Positions 54,927 to 64,000 of a DNA stretch of 64,000 nucleotides are shown here, in pieces. Made by a program: the position numbers and the translations under genes. The stretch is from Nymphaea colorata (Eukaryota > Streptophyta > Magnoliopsida > Nymphaeales > Nymphaeaceae). Each line of letters starts with the position of its first letter. Positions within the stretch are counted from its first letter, which is position 1. Location: NCBI RefSeq assembly GCF_008831285.2, contig NC_045139.1:6604204-6668203 (forward strand). Reading direction: 5' to 3'. Under the pieces are notes generated by a model, which saw only the letters and a list, made by a program, of their open reading frames with translations, made no database searches and was not told the DNA's origin.

Positions 54927-55445
54927 GGAGGAGCATACAGGGGTCTGATCAGGTGCAAGCTGGAAGACGTAATACATGACCCCTGCCCAGAATACAAACA
55001 AAAGCACCGAAGTTGTCCAATCACCACCATCTCCATCCTTTCTAAGATTATTCTCACCTTCTAATGAAGTTTCTTGTTTGTCTCCATCACCCAGAGGACT
55101 GCATCTAACACAAGCTTCACCATATCTTCTTTTCAGTGGAAGAATCCCTGAAGAGAACACAGACCACTTCTTGCCAAACTGGCTCAATTGGGCGTTCAGC
55201 ATTTGGGTTTGGAGGGAACTAGAAATTTTCATGTTAGAGACATAAGTAAATGAACTTACAGGGCTTCGTAAAGCTTGAAGAGGTGAATGAAAGAATTTTC
55301 TAAGTTTGACGGTTTTGGTTTTAGATAGCGATGAAGAGGGCAATGTGGAGTTTACAGGTTTGGACGGGGAGGGCGAGGATGGAGAAATGCAGACAATAGC
55401 AGGTTGGGGAGATGAGAAGGTTGAAGACAACATGGTCACACTCAT
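52229..55445 (-). CDS. Predicted plastid-targeted multi-pass membrane protein of unknown function
   Basis: I do not recognise a named family, but the protein looks like a conserved chloroplast membrane protein. Seven minus-strand exons: 55445-55260, 55178-54939, 54222-54077, 53616-53448, 53266-53168, 52897-52815, 52358-52229, totalling 1053 nt (350 residues). The first 60-65 residues are rich in Ser, Pro and Lys with almost no acidic residues, as in a transit peptide. Hydrophobic segments follow: TTSVLLFVFWAGVMYYVF, VSLWYIMGLWPLVYSMLL, FVLLSFFGGAYALIPYFVLW, VVAAAGFCLVAYAVM, a weaker one around FTAFSPFWIY, and WLLPLSLVPFLGPLLYLVL. Between them are conserved-looking charged stretches such as EDWREFYQYFRESKF and YNDMTARRW. 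The C-terminal tail is Ala/Thr-rich. The 81-base intron 1 keeps the frame open if retained, giving a 377-residue variant. Confidence 0.85.
54844..54926. repeat. (AC)n(TA)n(GT)n(GA)n repeat in intron 2 of the plastid protein gene
   Basis: An AC block, a TA block and a GT block form a near-perfect inverted repeat, since AC is complementary to GT and TA to itself. A GA block follows, ending 12 bases from the exon 2 donor at 54938. Open frames across it are artefacts. Confidence 0.95.
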
Positions 55446-57800
55446 GGTTGTTTAGCGCAGGAAGCAGCTTCTCGGTCCTAAGATTGTTTTTCTTCTTTTT
55501 TCTCAAAGTAATGATAATGTCAATAAGCCTAATTGGATGACCAACGGAGAAACTTTGATCCTTAGAGCTTTCCAAGAATGGATCCTTTATTCACTTCACC
55601 GGATCTATTTTTTCAGTACGAAGTTGTTAGCCTGCACGTAACAACAAATTATATCAAACATGGTATTTCAATGATATTTTGCAATGTTTTCACCAAAATA
55701 GCTCAGGAAAACTAATATTAAACCAAATCATATATTTTATAAGATCTGAAAGTATAGTAACCACTCCACCAGAAAGAGAAGTACTTCAGTTGTATAACTA
55801 CATACGTAAAGAAGGGAGAAAAAAAATACATCTGCACATGTCCAATATGCCTTCATAAGGGATAAAGTCACAAATATCACTTCAAACTTCAAAGAAGGCA
55901 TGCATACACATCTGTGTATTGTAGAACGGTATCTTTTTTTATAACACAACATTTCTAGGACGAGCAGCAAAAGCGTTAGGCTTGCAGTACCTGTGCATGC
56001 AAACATACATGTGCATGCGGCACAACACAGACACACATCTGTTTTTTAAACACAATATTTATAGGCTGAGCAGCAACGGTGTTACGCTCGCAGTACTTGT
56101 GCATGCAAACATACATGTGCATGCATCACAACACAGATGGTCAGAGAAAATCACATTTCTGAATAAAAACAATCGTCTTTAGAAGCAAAAAGATAGCCAG
56201 GTAAGGGAATATGTCAGGCTCGTGTAATTTCAGAAATGATGAGAGTGGTAAGTGTTCAGCACGTAATAAGGAAATATAGTTCATATGTTGCGGCTTCGAT
56301 AATGCAACTGTCAGGAAAGAGATGGCTATAGAAAATGAATGGAATGGATAGTTCAAGATATAGTAATCCTTTCATTAATTTGGACAATAATTCTTAACAA
56401 CAAGCAGAAGATAAAGGAGTTCAGGCTTCATGTTTTATAGTTGTCAAAAAATAAAAAATCTTATAAAACTTGTCGAGTCATAAGTGGAGTCAATAACTAA
56501 TCTGCCAACTTTGAAACTCGGGACAACTCCATATGTCAAAACATGAGATATTACTGCGGTCCATATCTTGATGGTAGCCCACGGAACAAAATCAGATTAA
56601 GCTAATCACTTCCGTATACATGGTGTTTGACAAGTCCCCAGTGACTCCATAGGACCATAGCTATCTTACTTTCTCAATTAAAACTTGGTATTTTTAAATG
56701 GCGGAAGACCAAACATCCATTTGCTCACTTTTCCTTAGAAATATGAAGATATAATGGACTTCGTCATACAAACAACACAGCGTAGTAATTAAATCTAAAG
56801 ACACATGCCCTTAACTTTCATATCCTGATGAGGGACACGGGAAAGTGGCAGGTAAAAGTAAAACACTAGCTTGAGACCCTTCAGGGCCTTCACAGGCGAA
56901 AAGGAACGTAGCACGGCCGACCGGAAAAAGACTAACCTGAGGCCAATTTCCACGAACCCGTCCAGGGAAGACAAAATAGAATAAGGTCCGGATGAGGTCC
57001 TATTCCGTGCAAGTCGATCCTGGCATGGTGAGGGCCTATCCATGGCAGCTATGCCATGACCAACATCGGCAAGAGATAAGTCAATCTCATATTATAAAAA
57101 TTCTGCGTCCCTGCCAGGACCGACATTGGCAAGAAACAATTACCATTAAATTTTGTGTGGACCGTCCGTGAACCAAGAGAAAATGGCACGAAACATTATT
57201 CAGCAACCGCATAGCCTTCCATCGGATCTAACAAACGCCAAACAACACTACAGTTACTTGACTACATAACAGCTCCAACCAGAAATTCATCTGCAATCCT
57301 GTCGACTGTATATTTCAAGCTGAAGCTAAAGGAAAAACTACAAAGACCAACGATTTGGTTTCTCAGAGTACGAACTATTGTTCTCGATGAATTTTCATAG
57401 ATTCTTTCCAACGAAAGCCCTCTTACCAAACAAACCCCAGCACTAAACAACAAGCAGAAAATAATATAGACAAATAAGAAAGAGAAAAACCAATAATACT
57501 GATTACATCAAGAAAAACCATGAAACAGAGCGAGAGAGGGAAAGCACCCAAAAAAACGACGAAAATCGCCAGGCTAAAGCGGAGAAGTTCCACCAGCACC
57601 GCCTCCAACTTCCAACCCCCCTCCTCGCGGAGGTTGAACGCTCAATAAGAAATTAGCAAAAAAAATTCTGGAAATTGTGTTCTCGTCGAGCAAGAAGAGC
57701 ACTACAGAGAAAAGGACCCGCTAGCTCATCGTCTGCGACCTGCACTGTGGAATGAGATAATGAAAGGGAGGGAAGAGACACAGAGACGCTCTGAGTGTTC
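55446..57800 (-). promoter_or_regulatory. Probable leader exon and leader intron of the plastid membrane protein gene
   Basis: The minus strand at 57427-57760 has exon-like, CT-rich sequence ending at a donor (TTTG|GTAAGA, intron from 57426). A good acceptor (TTACGTGCAG) lies at 55632-55633, starting an exon at 55631 that runs to the ATG at 55445. The implied leader intron is 1.8 kb. A 61-codon hydrophobic frame in the leader block starts at TTG, not ATG, so it is not called a gene. The alternative is that transcription starts near 55.6 kb and the 57.4-57.8 kb block belongs to something else. Confidence 0.35.
55945..56145. repeat. Diverged tandem repeat, period about 106 bp
   Basis: Two copies start at about 55945 and 56051. 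Each contains GAGCAGCAA, CGCAGTAC or TGCAGTAC, and a nearly identical core GTGCATGCAAACATACATG followed by TGCATGC and ACAACACAGA. The cores carry several CATGCA words. Outside the core the copies differ at many positions. Confidence 0.8.
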
Positions 57801-57823
57801 CCTTCTCTCTCTCTTCTCTCGTC

Positions 57824-57826
<3 letters not shown>

Positions 57827-57870
<44 letters not shown>
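57827..57870. repeat. (TA)n microsatellite
   Basis: About 22 TA units just beyond the putative leader exon, between two divergently transcribed genes. Confidence 0.95.
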
Positions 57871-57874
<4 letters not shown>

Positions 57875-59186
57875 GTGTGTGAAATTTGCTTTTTCACATC
57901 TATACGAATGAAACATCCCATGACAACTACATTTAAGTTAAATAATATATGATGCTTCTGAGCTCTAATCCTCACCCTCCCCCCGGTTTAACCTCGTAGA
58001 TATTTTCTGCTACTTAACGTGGATATGAAATCTATATTTTTTACACAGTACCAAAATCCATTGCTTTTTTAATGAGCCCCACAAAGTGCTGATTTCAAAT
58101 CAGTATACGATTTAATATGATAAACTACCATATAATATTAATGTTAACCGGTGGTTTTTGTGTTCTACACCATCTTCCATGAAAGTCGATGAGTGACCCT
58201 AACTTACTTGACTAAGAGAAACTGAAGGGAGACGACACACACGCCATCAAAACTATATTGTTTTCGTTTTAGCCAATTGATGATTTAGAAGTTGTAAAAA
58301 AACAAAATCCATGTTATTTGATATATTTTAAGTTTAATAACTGTGATTGTTTGTAATCACTTTAAATTGACTGTTTCATTGTAATCACATACAACAAATA
58401 ATTAACAAAATGTGTTAGTCTATGTATTAAATGATCAACCCATGTTTAATTTTGTCTCGTTGCAACAATTTAAATGTTTCTTACAGAATATTGGAAGTGA
58501 AATGTTAACTTCTAAAAAAGGCACATAACTCTAATAGCATTTGTACGAAAAACACTTGCTTTAAAACCTATGATTGACATTATTGTGAAACAATTATGTG
58601 GGTCAATTATCAACCTTATGTTCAATCCAACTAGGATGGAGGAATTTGTTTAACTCATTAAAGTTTTGGAGCTTTACACCAAGCTTCTGTCCAATCCACA
58701 AGTGCATTTTTTTGCACTCACTACCTAATGTTTTATGCAAACCAATTCATCAAAACAATGTTTTGGAGCTAACTTATCATGAACAAAGTATTTTTAATGC
58801 ATGATAAATGTCAACGTTTAAATACGAACTCTTTGGTATTAACAAAGATCAGATCACCAATTAGGACCCTTAAATCTACGTTACAACAAAGATAGCTAGC
58901 AGTATATCACAATTATATGCACAATATAAACCAAAGGATGAAGTTGAAAACTAATTGTCTATTTCGTACGTTGCATGACTTGTTGACTTAAAAAGAATAA
59001 TTTATACATTAAAAAGTAGAGTAGCCCAGATTCACAAATTTTCTACGGGTTAATATTCAAATTTTTACTTATAATAAGTACTTGCCTCGTGATACGGGGA
59101 AAGACGGTTTTAGAATTAAAAGCCAAAAACAAGCATTAATATGTCGATAGGGAAAAAGAGGGGTAGATTTATCAATTGACCACAAG
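57871..59186. other. Intergenic DNA between divergent genes
   Basis: AT-rich DNA without a recognisable gene. The right-hand part should include the promoter of the CDKG-type gene. Confidence 0.55.
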
Positions 59187-59577
59187 TTGGGGATGGATTT
59201 TGAGAAATCCTTTAAAATTCGAGACAACCCCGGCGTAGACTCCACCCCTATCCGTCGCGACTCTTGCAGAAGTTTCCTTTTTCTTTCTTTCTTTCTTTCT
59301 GGCGCCCATTCATCTCTCTGGACTCGTTCACGTTCGTTCCGGTGGGAGGGGAGATATTGGGCGGACGGTTCCTTCTTCTTTATCCAATTCAGGCTTCTTC
59401 TCTGCTCTTATGTTCTGAAGATTAGGGATTTTCTGCTATTTTTTCGTCCATCGTTGTTGATTGTTTATTCTCTGCTAGGGTTTCTTCGACTTTGGGGGTT
59501 CTCTCTAGGGTTCGTGTTATTTGCTGTATTTTTGGAAGTGGGTTCGTGGTTTTGTTCTAAACATTATAGGGTTTGTA
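59187..59577 (+). promoter_or_regulatory. 5' leader region of the CDKG-type gene
   Basis: This block is C/T-rich and exon-like. It contains a (TTTC)n run near 59277-59300, a telo-box-type word CTAGGGTTT at 59475-59483, and a minimal upstream ORF ATG-TTC-TGA at 59410-59418 if transcription starts above it. The transcription start itself is not resolved. Confidence 0.4.
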
Positions 59578-61259
59578 ATGGAGGGGAGCCGACACAGGAG
59601 TCAGCGGGATTATGGCAGGGATCGCTTCCGGCAGCACCGAGATCGCGAGCACCGTCGGAGCCACGGGTCGTCTGGTGGTGGGTGGAAGGACGGTGATCGA
59701 GTTCCTCCCCGGAGGGAGAACGGTAAGGTTGAGCAGAAGGAGCAGGATTACGTGTCTTTGCGGAACCGTTCCTCTTCGCTGTCCTCCTCCTCGTCGTCTC
59801 GTGGCAGCCGTGGTTCGGATAGGAAGGCTGATAGGGAGCCCGGCGAACTATCGAGTGGAAGCGAGGGTAGTGGGTCGCATCGTGAGGTTCAGACGACGGA
59901 GGCGAAGGTTTCTTTGTCGCCGAAGCCATGTTCGGTGGAGGTTAAGAAGAGGAAGTACTCTCCGATTATTTGGGATGTGGAGGAGAAGGTGCCATCAAAA
60001 TCTTGCGTGGTGGGTTCGGTGAGCCTGTCGGTGGATGAAGAAAGGGCAGCCGTTGATCACGAGGATAAAACTGAGCAAGCTTCAGGTGAAGAGGCGTCTG
60101 ATTTCCATTACAATGGGGAGGAGGATGATGACTACGCCCCAACTAGGGTTCTTTCGGCGTCTAGGTGGGCGTTCGATAACAATTTCGACGGTGAAGACGC
60201 ATACGACGAAGAGAGCATCCCTAAGCGGAAGAAGAGTGCGGAAAGGATGGAAGAAGAGGAGGGCAGTTTGAGTCCTGAACTTGGGGAGCTCAGGGAAGGA
60301 CGTTTGGACGGTAAGCGAGAGAGGTCACTATCTGGTTCCGATGAGGAGCGGAGCCTGAATGCTCCCCTTAGTAGCAGTGACGAAAAAGAGGTAGATGATC
60401 GGGATGAGCGCGGAAATGCAGCTGATGCAAGTGATCGGATGGAAGTAGATGGCGAGGATCATGTGGTTGATAAAAGTGACGAGGGAGGGCAATCTGGACT
60501 GGAGTCTAATTCGGATGAGGATGTTAGTGTCGACGATGCTGGCAGTGGTGATGACAAGAAAGATGTGCTTATAACCGCCGAGACTTCGGTATCTAGGAAG
60601 ATCAATATGCTACAAGGGTGTAGGAGTGTCGATGAATTTGAGAGGTTAAACCGGATAAACGAGGGAACCTATGGTGTGGTTTACAGGGCCAGAGATAAGA
60701 AGACTGGGGAGATTGTGGCTTTGAAGAAAGTGAAGATGGAGAAAGAAAGAGAAGGGTTTCCACTCACTTCTTTGAGGGAGATAAATATCCTGCTTTCCTT
60801 TCATCATCCATCCATAGTGGATGTTAAGGAAGTCGTAGTAGGCAGCAACCTTGACAGTGTATTTATGGTGATGGAGTATATGGACCATGATCTCAAAGCA
60901 TTGATGGAGACAATGAAGCAACCTTTTAGTACTAGTGAAGTAAAGTGCCTCATGCGGCAGCTTTTGGAGGGTGTTAAATACCTTCATGATAATTGGGTGC
61001 TCCACAGGTACTCCATAATCTTTGATATGTCGACTTCTGGTACGCTCTACTGTAGCTGTTAAAATTTCAACCATTGATTATTTTTTGAACATTTTGATAT
61101 GATAAAACCTACATTGTTTTAACTGTTCAGGGATTTGAAGACATCGAATCTTCTGCTGAATAATCGTGGAGAACTGAAAATATGTGATTTTGGGTTGGCT
61201 CGGCAGTATGGTAGCCCATTGAGAGAGTATACCCGGTTGGTGGTCACTCTTTGGTACAG
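59578..61259 (+). CDS. CDKG: Cyclin-dependent kinase G-type (CDK11/PITSLRE-like), 5' part
   Basis: Plant CDKG kinases act with L-type cyclins in splicing control, meiotic pairing and flowering time. Two exons are in the window: 59578-61007 and 61131-61259, giving 519 complete codons plus 2 bases; the rest lies beyond 64000. Residues 1-350 are charged and low in complexity, with an Arg/Asp/Gly-rich start, Ser-rich blocks and long acidic stretches. The kinase domain begins near 354: [20 protein letters not shown] (first glycine of the loop is Asn, as usual in this group), the lysine in [16 protein letters not shown] as the cyclin-binding helix, [12 protein letters not shown], then [13 protein letters not shown] across the exon junction, [11 protein letters not shown] and the T-loop start [14 protein letters not shown]. 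Exon 2 ends in phase 2, expecting an APELLLG-type exon next, which I could not find before the window ends. Confidence 0.92.
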
Positions 61260-62084
61260 GTATGTTCTATGCTCTTGTTCTAATACTTCCTATCAGATCT
61301 TTTGCCCCATCCTTTTTGAGAATTTCGTGTTGCTTTCTATCTGAAGAGTGAAGGAAGGCTTTATCCTAGTTGCCAATAACTCCCTACAAACCCATCACAA
61401 TCTGTCTCTAGCGTGTAATGGGATTACAAGGCGATATTGACTTTCTTTTTGTTTCCCAATTCTGAGCTAGTTTTTTCTTTCGTTCGTAGCTAAACTATGT
61501 TAAGCTAGAACCCTACTTTTTATACAAGTTGGTTATCTTCATCAAAATAGCCGTGTAATAGTGACAGCCTATTAAAGTTTGAAATCCTAGGCAGGCACAA
61601 ACTTTATTGTCTGTTTGCTATACTAGTAGGATTTTTGCTTATTTCTTAAGTTTGTTGTGTGTTTCATTCATTCTTCATCACAATGTTGCCAACCTGAAAT
61701 TTTCTTATGTGGACAAACCAGCTACTGGCCTCCTAGTTGTTTATTCTCCTTAACGTTTGTTTCATAAGAAAGCTTTCAAGATTTTGTTTCCACTGATTTA
61801 ATGCTGGTGGGACATAGCTTATGTTATTTCTGTGTCTTTATGCATCATTATTGTGAACATGTCATGTCAAGTTGGTGCATAGCCTGCAGCTTCCAAGTTC
61901 CAAGTTTGCTTGTATCTCTGCACTGCCTTTAATACTTTGTGTCGCTTGTTTATTTTTAGGGGCTAGAATGAAAAATGTTTAAAGGCATAGTGAAGTTGTC
62001 AAGTTTCGACAGGTCAGTTTGTGCTACGACATGCAAAATTATTCATAAATATTACATTAAAAATTTGGAAAAGGTGGAATTTCC

Positions 62085-62252
62085 CCTGCTGCTGTGATCT
62101 GATCTGGTTATCCATGAAGAAAGATGTGGCTAACATCTTTCTTTGTGGACATGCGGTTGGTAGAGCCCTCCTGCTGCTGTGATGTGATCTGGTTATCCAT
62201 GAAGAAAGATGTGGCTAAATTTTTTCTTTGTGGACCTGCGGTTGGTAGAGCC
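62085..62252. repeat. 85-bp tandem duplication in a CDKG intron
   Basis: The copy at 62085-62169 and the copy from 62170 to about 62252 share CCTGCTGCTGTGAT, GGTTATCCATGAAGAAAG, TTTCTTTGTGGAC and GCGGTTGGTAGAGCCCT, with about six differences. Confidence 0.88.
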
Positions 62253-62296
62253 CTTTCCCTCTGTAACAACATTTTGGAGGCTAACTTAGGTGTTTG

Positions 62297-62358
62297 ATTC
62301 GCTGTCAATTTGTAACTTGGTCCACCTATTCGCTGTCAATTTGTAACTTGGTCCACCT
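62297..62358. repeat. 31-bp perfect tandem duplication in a CDKG intron
   Basis: ATTCGCTGTCAATTTGTAAC followed by TTGGTCCACCT occurs at 62297-62327 and again at 62328-62358 without a mismatch. Confidence 0.92.
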
Positions 62359-62851
62359 ATTCTTTATCCTTTTTTGTTATGAGCGAACCATTCAAGTGAG
62401 TAGTTGTCTCTCCATGTGTGCGTGCTGCTGGGTTTTTCATACCAATTGGGATGTGAACTAGGAATAATATAATGGTTTGTGTTTGAGTGGCAACTACCTG
62501 AGTGACTTTGAATGAAGATTGTGCTTTTCAGATCTGATGGAATCATCACGGTTGTAGTTAGGAAGCCACTCACTTTAAAATTTTAGTGATTGTGAAGAAT
62601 GTAGAGCTGGTTAAGAGCAATATGGATATCATCTGGTAAGCAATATATGTAATTACACAAGAATTTGTGTTTTTAAATAGTTGAATTTCTTGTAGATATT
62701 ATAATTTGCGGAAGTATGAATCAGAATTTCCATGTACTGATATCATGAGATTGATTCCATGTGAAGAGGTTTCTCATAAGCCTTGCAAACATGTGAAGTT
62801 TCAAAATGGAATACGATGTTAACAATATATGTAATTACACAAGGCATGATT

Positions 62852-62925
62852 GCCAGTCGGCTAAAGCATAGTGGTAATGTGTCGATGCTTCAATTTGGTA
62901 GCCTTGGGGCCCAGGTTAGGATCTA
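62852..62925 (+). repeat. tRNA-like / SINE-like patch
   Basis: An A-box-like stretch (CGGCTAAAGCATAGTGGTAA) is followed about 50 bases later by a weak B-box-like GGTTAGGATCT. Neither matches well and no cloverleaf is possible, so a degraded SINE is the most that can be said. Confidence 0.25.
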
Positions 62926-64000
62926 AATAGCTACACTATTTATTTAAGTTTGCAGACATTCACATATTCGTAGTGCTTTTCCATTTTCCAAAGGTAACCT
63001 TGCTACTTCATCGTAAATATTTCACTCCCTGTCTCTCTTTCCTTCTCCCTCTCTATTAGTTATTCATAGTTTTAATAAAACTCTCTTTAACCAACCAACC
63101 CTTTGAGGGCATACATTGGCTTTGTGGTTCTTTGTAATTTTGTGTTAACTAGAAAGTACTAGGCCAAATGGATTTTATGTTGTAAGTATCACTGTCATTG
63201 ATAATTTCAAATAATCTGGCTGCCTAAGGTCTGATTCCACCTGATTGGTGACAAGGTGATGAGGGTACAACTTCTGTCTTTGGCTTGGTACATATAGTGA
63301 AGTTACACTTCCTTCTCTGGTCTGAAAAGATTTTGATGTTTGATCATGGTCCATGGACCGGGAAAGGGAACATGAACATATATGATTGCAATATTCTCAT
63401 TTACCCTTCTTGGGACATGCTCAAACATTTTCGGTTCTCCTAGTTTCCATTTTCTCAATCATTAGTATTGAAAGAGTGATTTATCATTTTCTCTTTCCAA
63501 AAAAAAAAGCAAAACTGGTAAAATGGGAATGTCCTCGTTAAGAAAATGAAGATGAGTAAATTTTCCTTTTGTGTGCTTCAACTTCTGTAATTTTAATATA
63601 ATCGTTTTTTTTTGCTGGACCATTTTTTTATTTGTCCCTTGGTTTCCAGGGTGTGCTGATTCCTGCTGCTCACGTGTTTCAGTGATCAAGACATAGAATG
63701 ATGTTTTCACTTTTTAGTGTTCTCTTAGTGTTGGAGGCTTCTTTTTTTTTTTTAAATTTCACCTTTCTCTTATTGAAGATGATGTAATATTGTATTGTGG
63801 AATTTGTCTTTGTTGTGTCCTGGTTCTTGATGGTGCGAATGTATGGGATTTAGATCCCAATCTTGGTTCGTCAATGGTACAGGCCTGGTGTATTTGTTTC
63901 TCATGCCATATTTTCTGGAAGAAAAGGACCCATTGTTTGTTTATCATGTCCATTAAGATCTATATTATAAGTCATCCAGTTTTGTTCTCTAACATAGAGG

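Larger units (their letters stand above)
61260..64000 (+). other. Intron 2 of the CDKG-type gene (continues past the window)
   Basis: At least 2.7 kb without a recognisable exon. It contains the tandem duplications at 62085-62252 and 62297-62358, a 21-base direct repeat (62641-62661 and 62823-62843) and a tRNA-like patch near 62852-62925. The kinase subdomain VIII-XI exons were searched for by eye and not found. Confidence 0.7.

Noticed and set aside
57423-57608. 61-codon hydrophobic open frame on the minus strand
   Set aside because: It looks like a small membrane protein, but its first codon is TTG; the only internal ATG leaves a short fragment. The sequence fits a CT-rich leader exon better.
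59187-59696. 169-codon plus-strand frame overlapping the CDKG start
   Set aside because: It is in another frame from the kinase, covers the leader and runs into the coding region; no homology seen.

Overview
This window is plant nuclear DNA, most likely from an angiosperm. The genes carry many GT-AG introns and encode plant-type proteins: a cytosolic G6PDH, a SKIP14-like F-box protein, a plant O-fucosyltransferase-like protein, an LHT-type amino-acid permease and a CDKG-type kinase. They sit in AT-rich DNA full of (AT)n, (GA)n and (GT)n microsatellites. I cannot name the species from sequence alone. All exon models below were built by hand from reading frame, GT/AG sites and remembered family conservation. 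For each complete gene the exon lengths sum to a whole number of codons.

Layout. 2-754 (+): 3' end of a HemW-like radical SAM gene. 755-7500: gene-poor AT-rich DNA. 7794-20345 (+): cytosolic glucose-6-phosphate dehydrogenase, 15 coding exons plus a probable leader exon. 21882-24896 (-): ARL2/TITAN5-type small GTPase, 5 coding exons, convergent with G6PDH. 26300-29350: no gene seen. 29426-33060 (+): SKIP14-like F-box gene with a long leader and a motif-rich upstream region. 33061-38941: no firm gene, one possible MITE. 38942-43602 (+): O-fucosyltransferase-family protein, 6 exons. 44440-49476 (-): LHT-type amino-acid transporter, 8 exons with a 3 kb first intron that holds a MITE. 49680-52228: intergenic, with a SINE-like repeat. 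52229-55445 (-): predicted plastid multi-pass membrane protein, 7 exons, perhaps with a distant leader exon near 57.4-57.7 kb. 59578-61259 onward (+): 5' part of a CDKG/CDK11-type kinase, cut by the window edge.

The genes are ordinary, functionally unrelated neighbours: NADPH supply, a small GTPase, ubiquitin ligation, glycosylation, amino-acid uptake, a plastid membrane protein and a kinase. I found no operon-like cluster, biosynthetic gene cluster, virus or CRISPR array, and nothing that supports a new multi-gene system. The observations worth a second look are small in scale. They include a 4-residue insertion predicted in the ARL2 interswitch region, an 81-nt frame-preserving intron in the plastid protein gene, a Tourist-like MITE inside the transporter's first intron, a SINE-like element with a duplicated A-box half, paired E2F-like sites with a perfect G-box palindrome upstream of SKIP14, and several young tandem duplications in introns.
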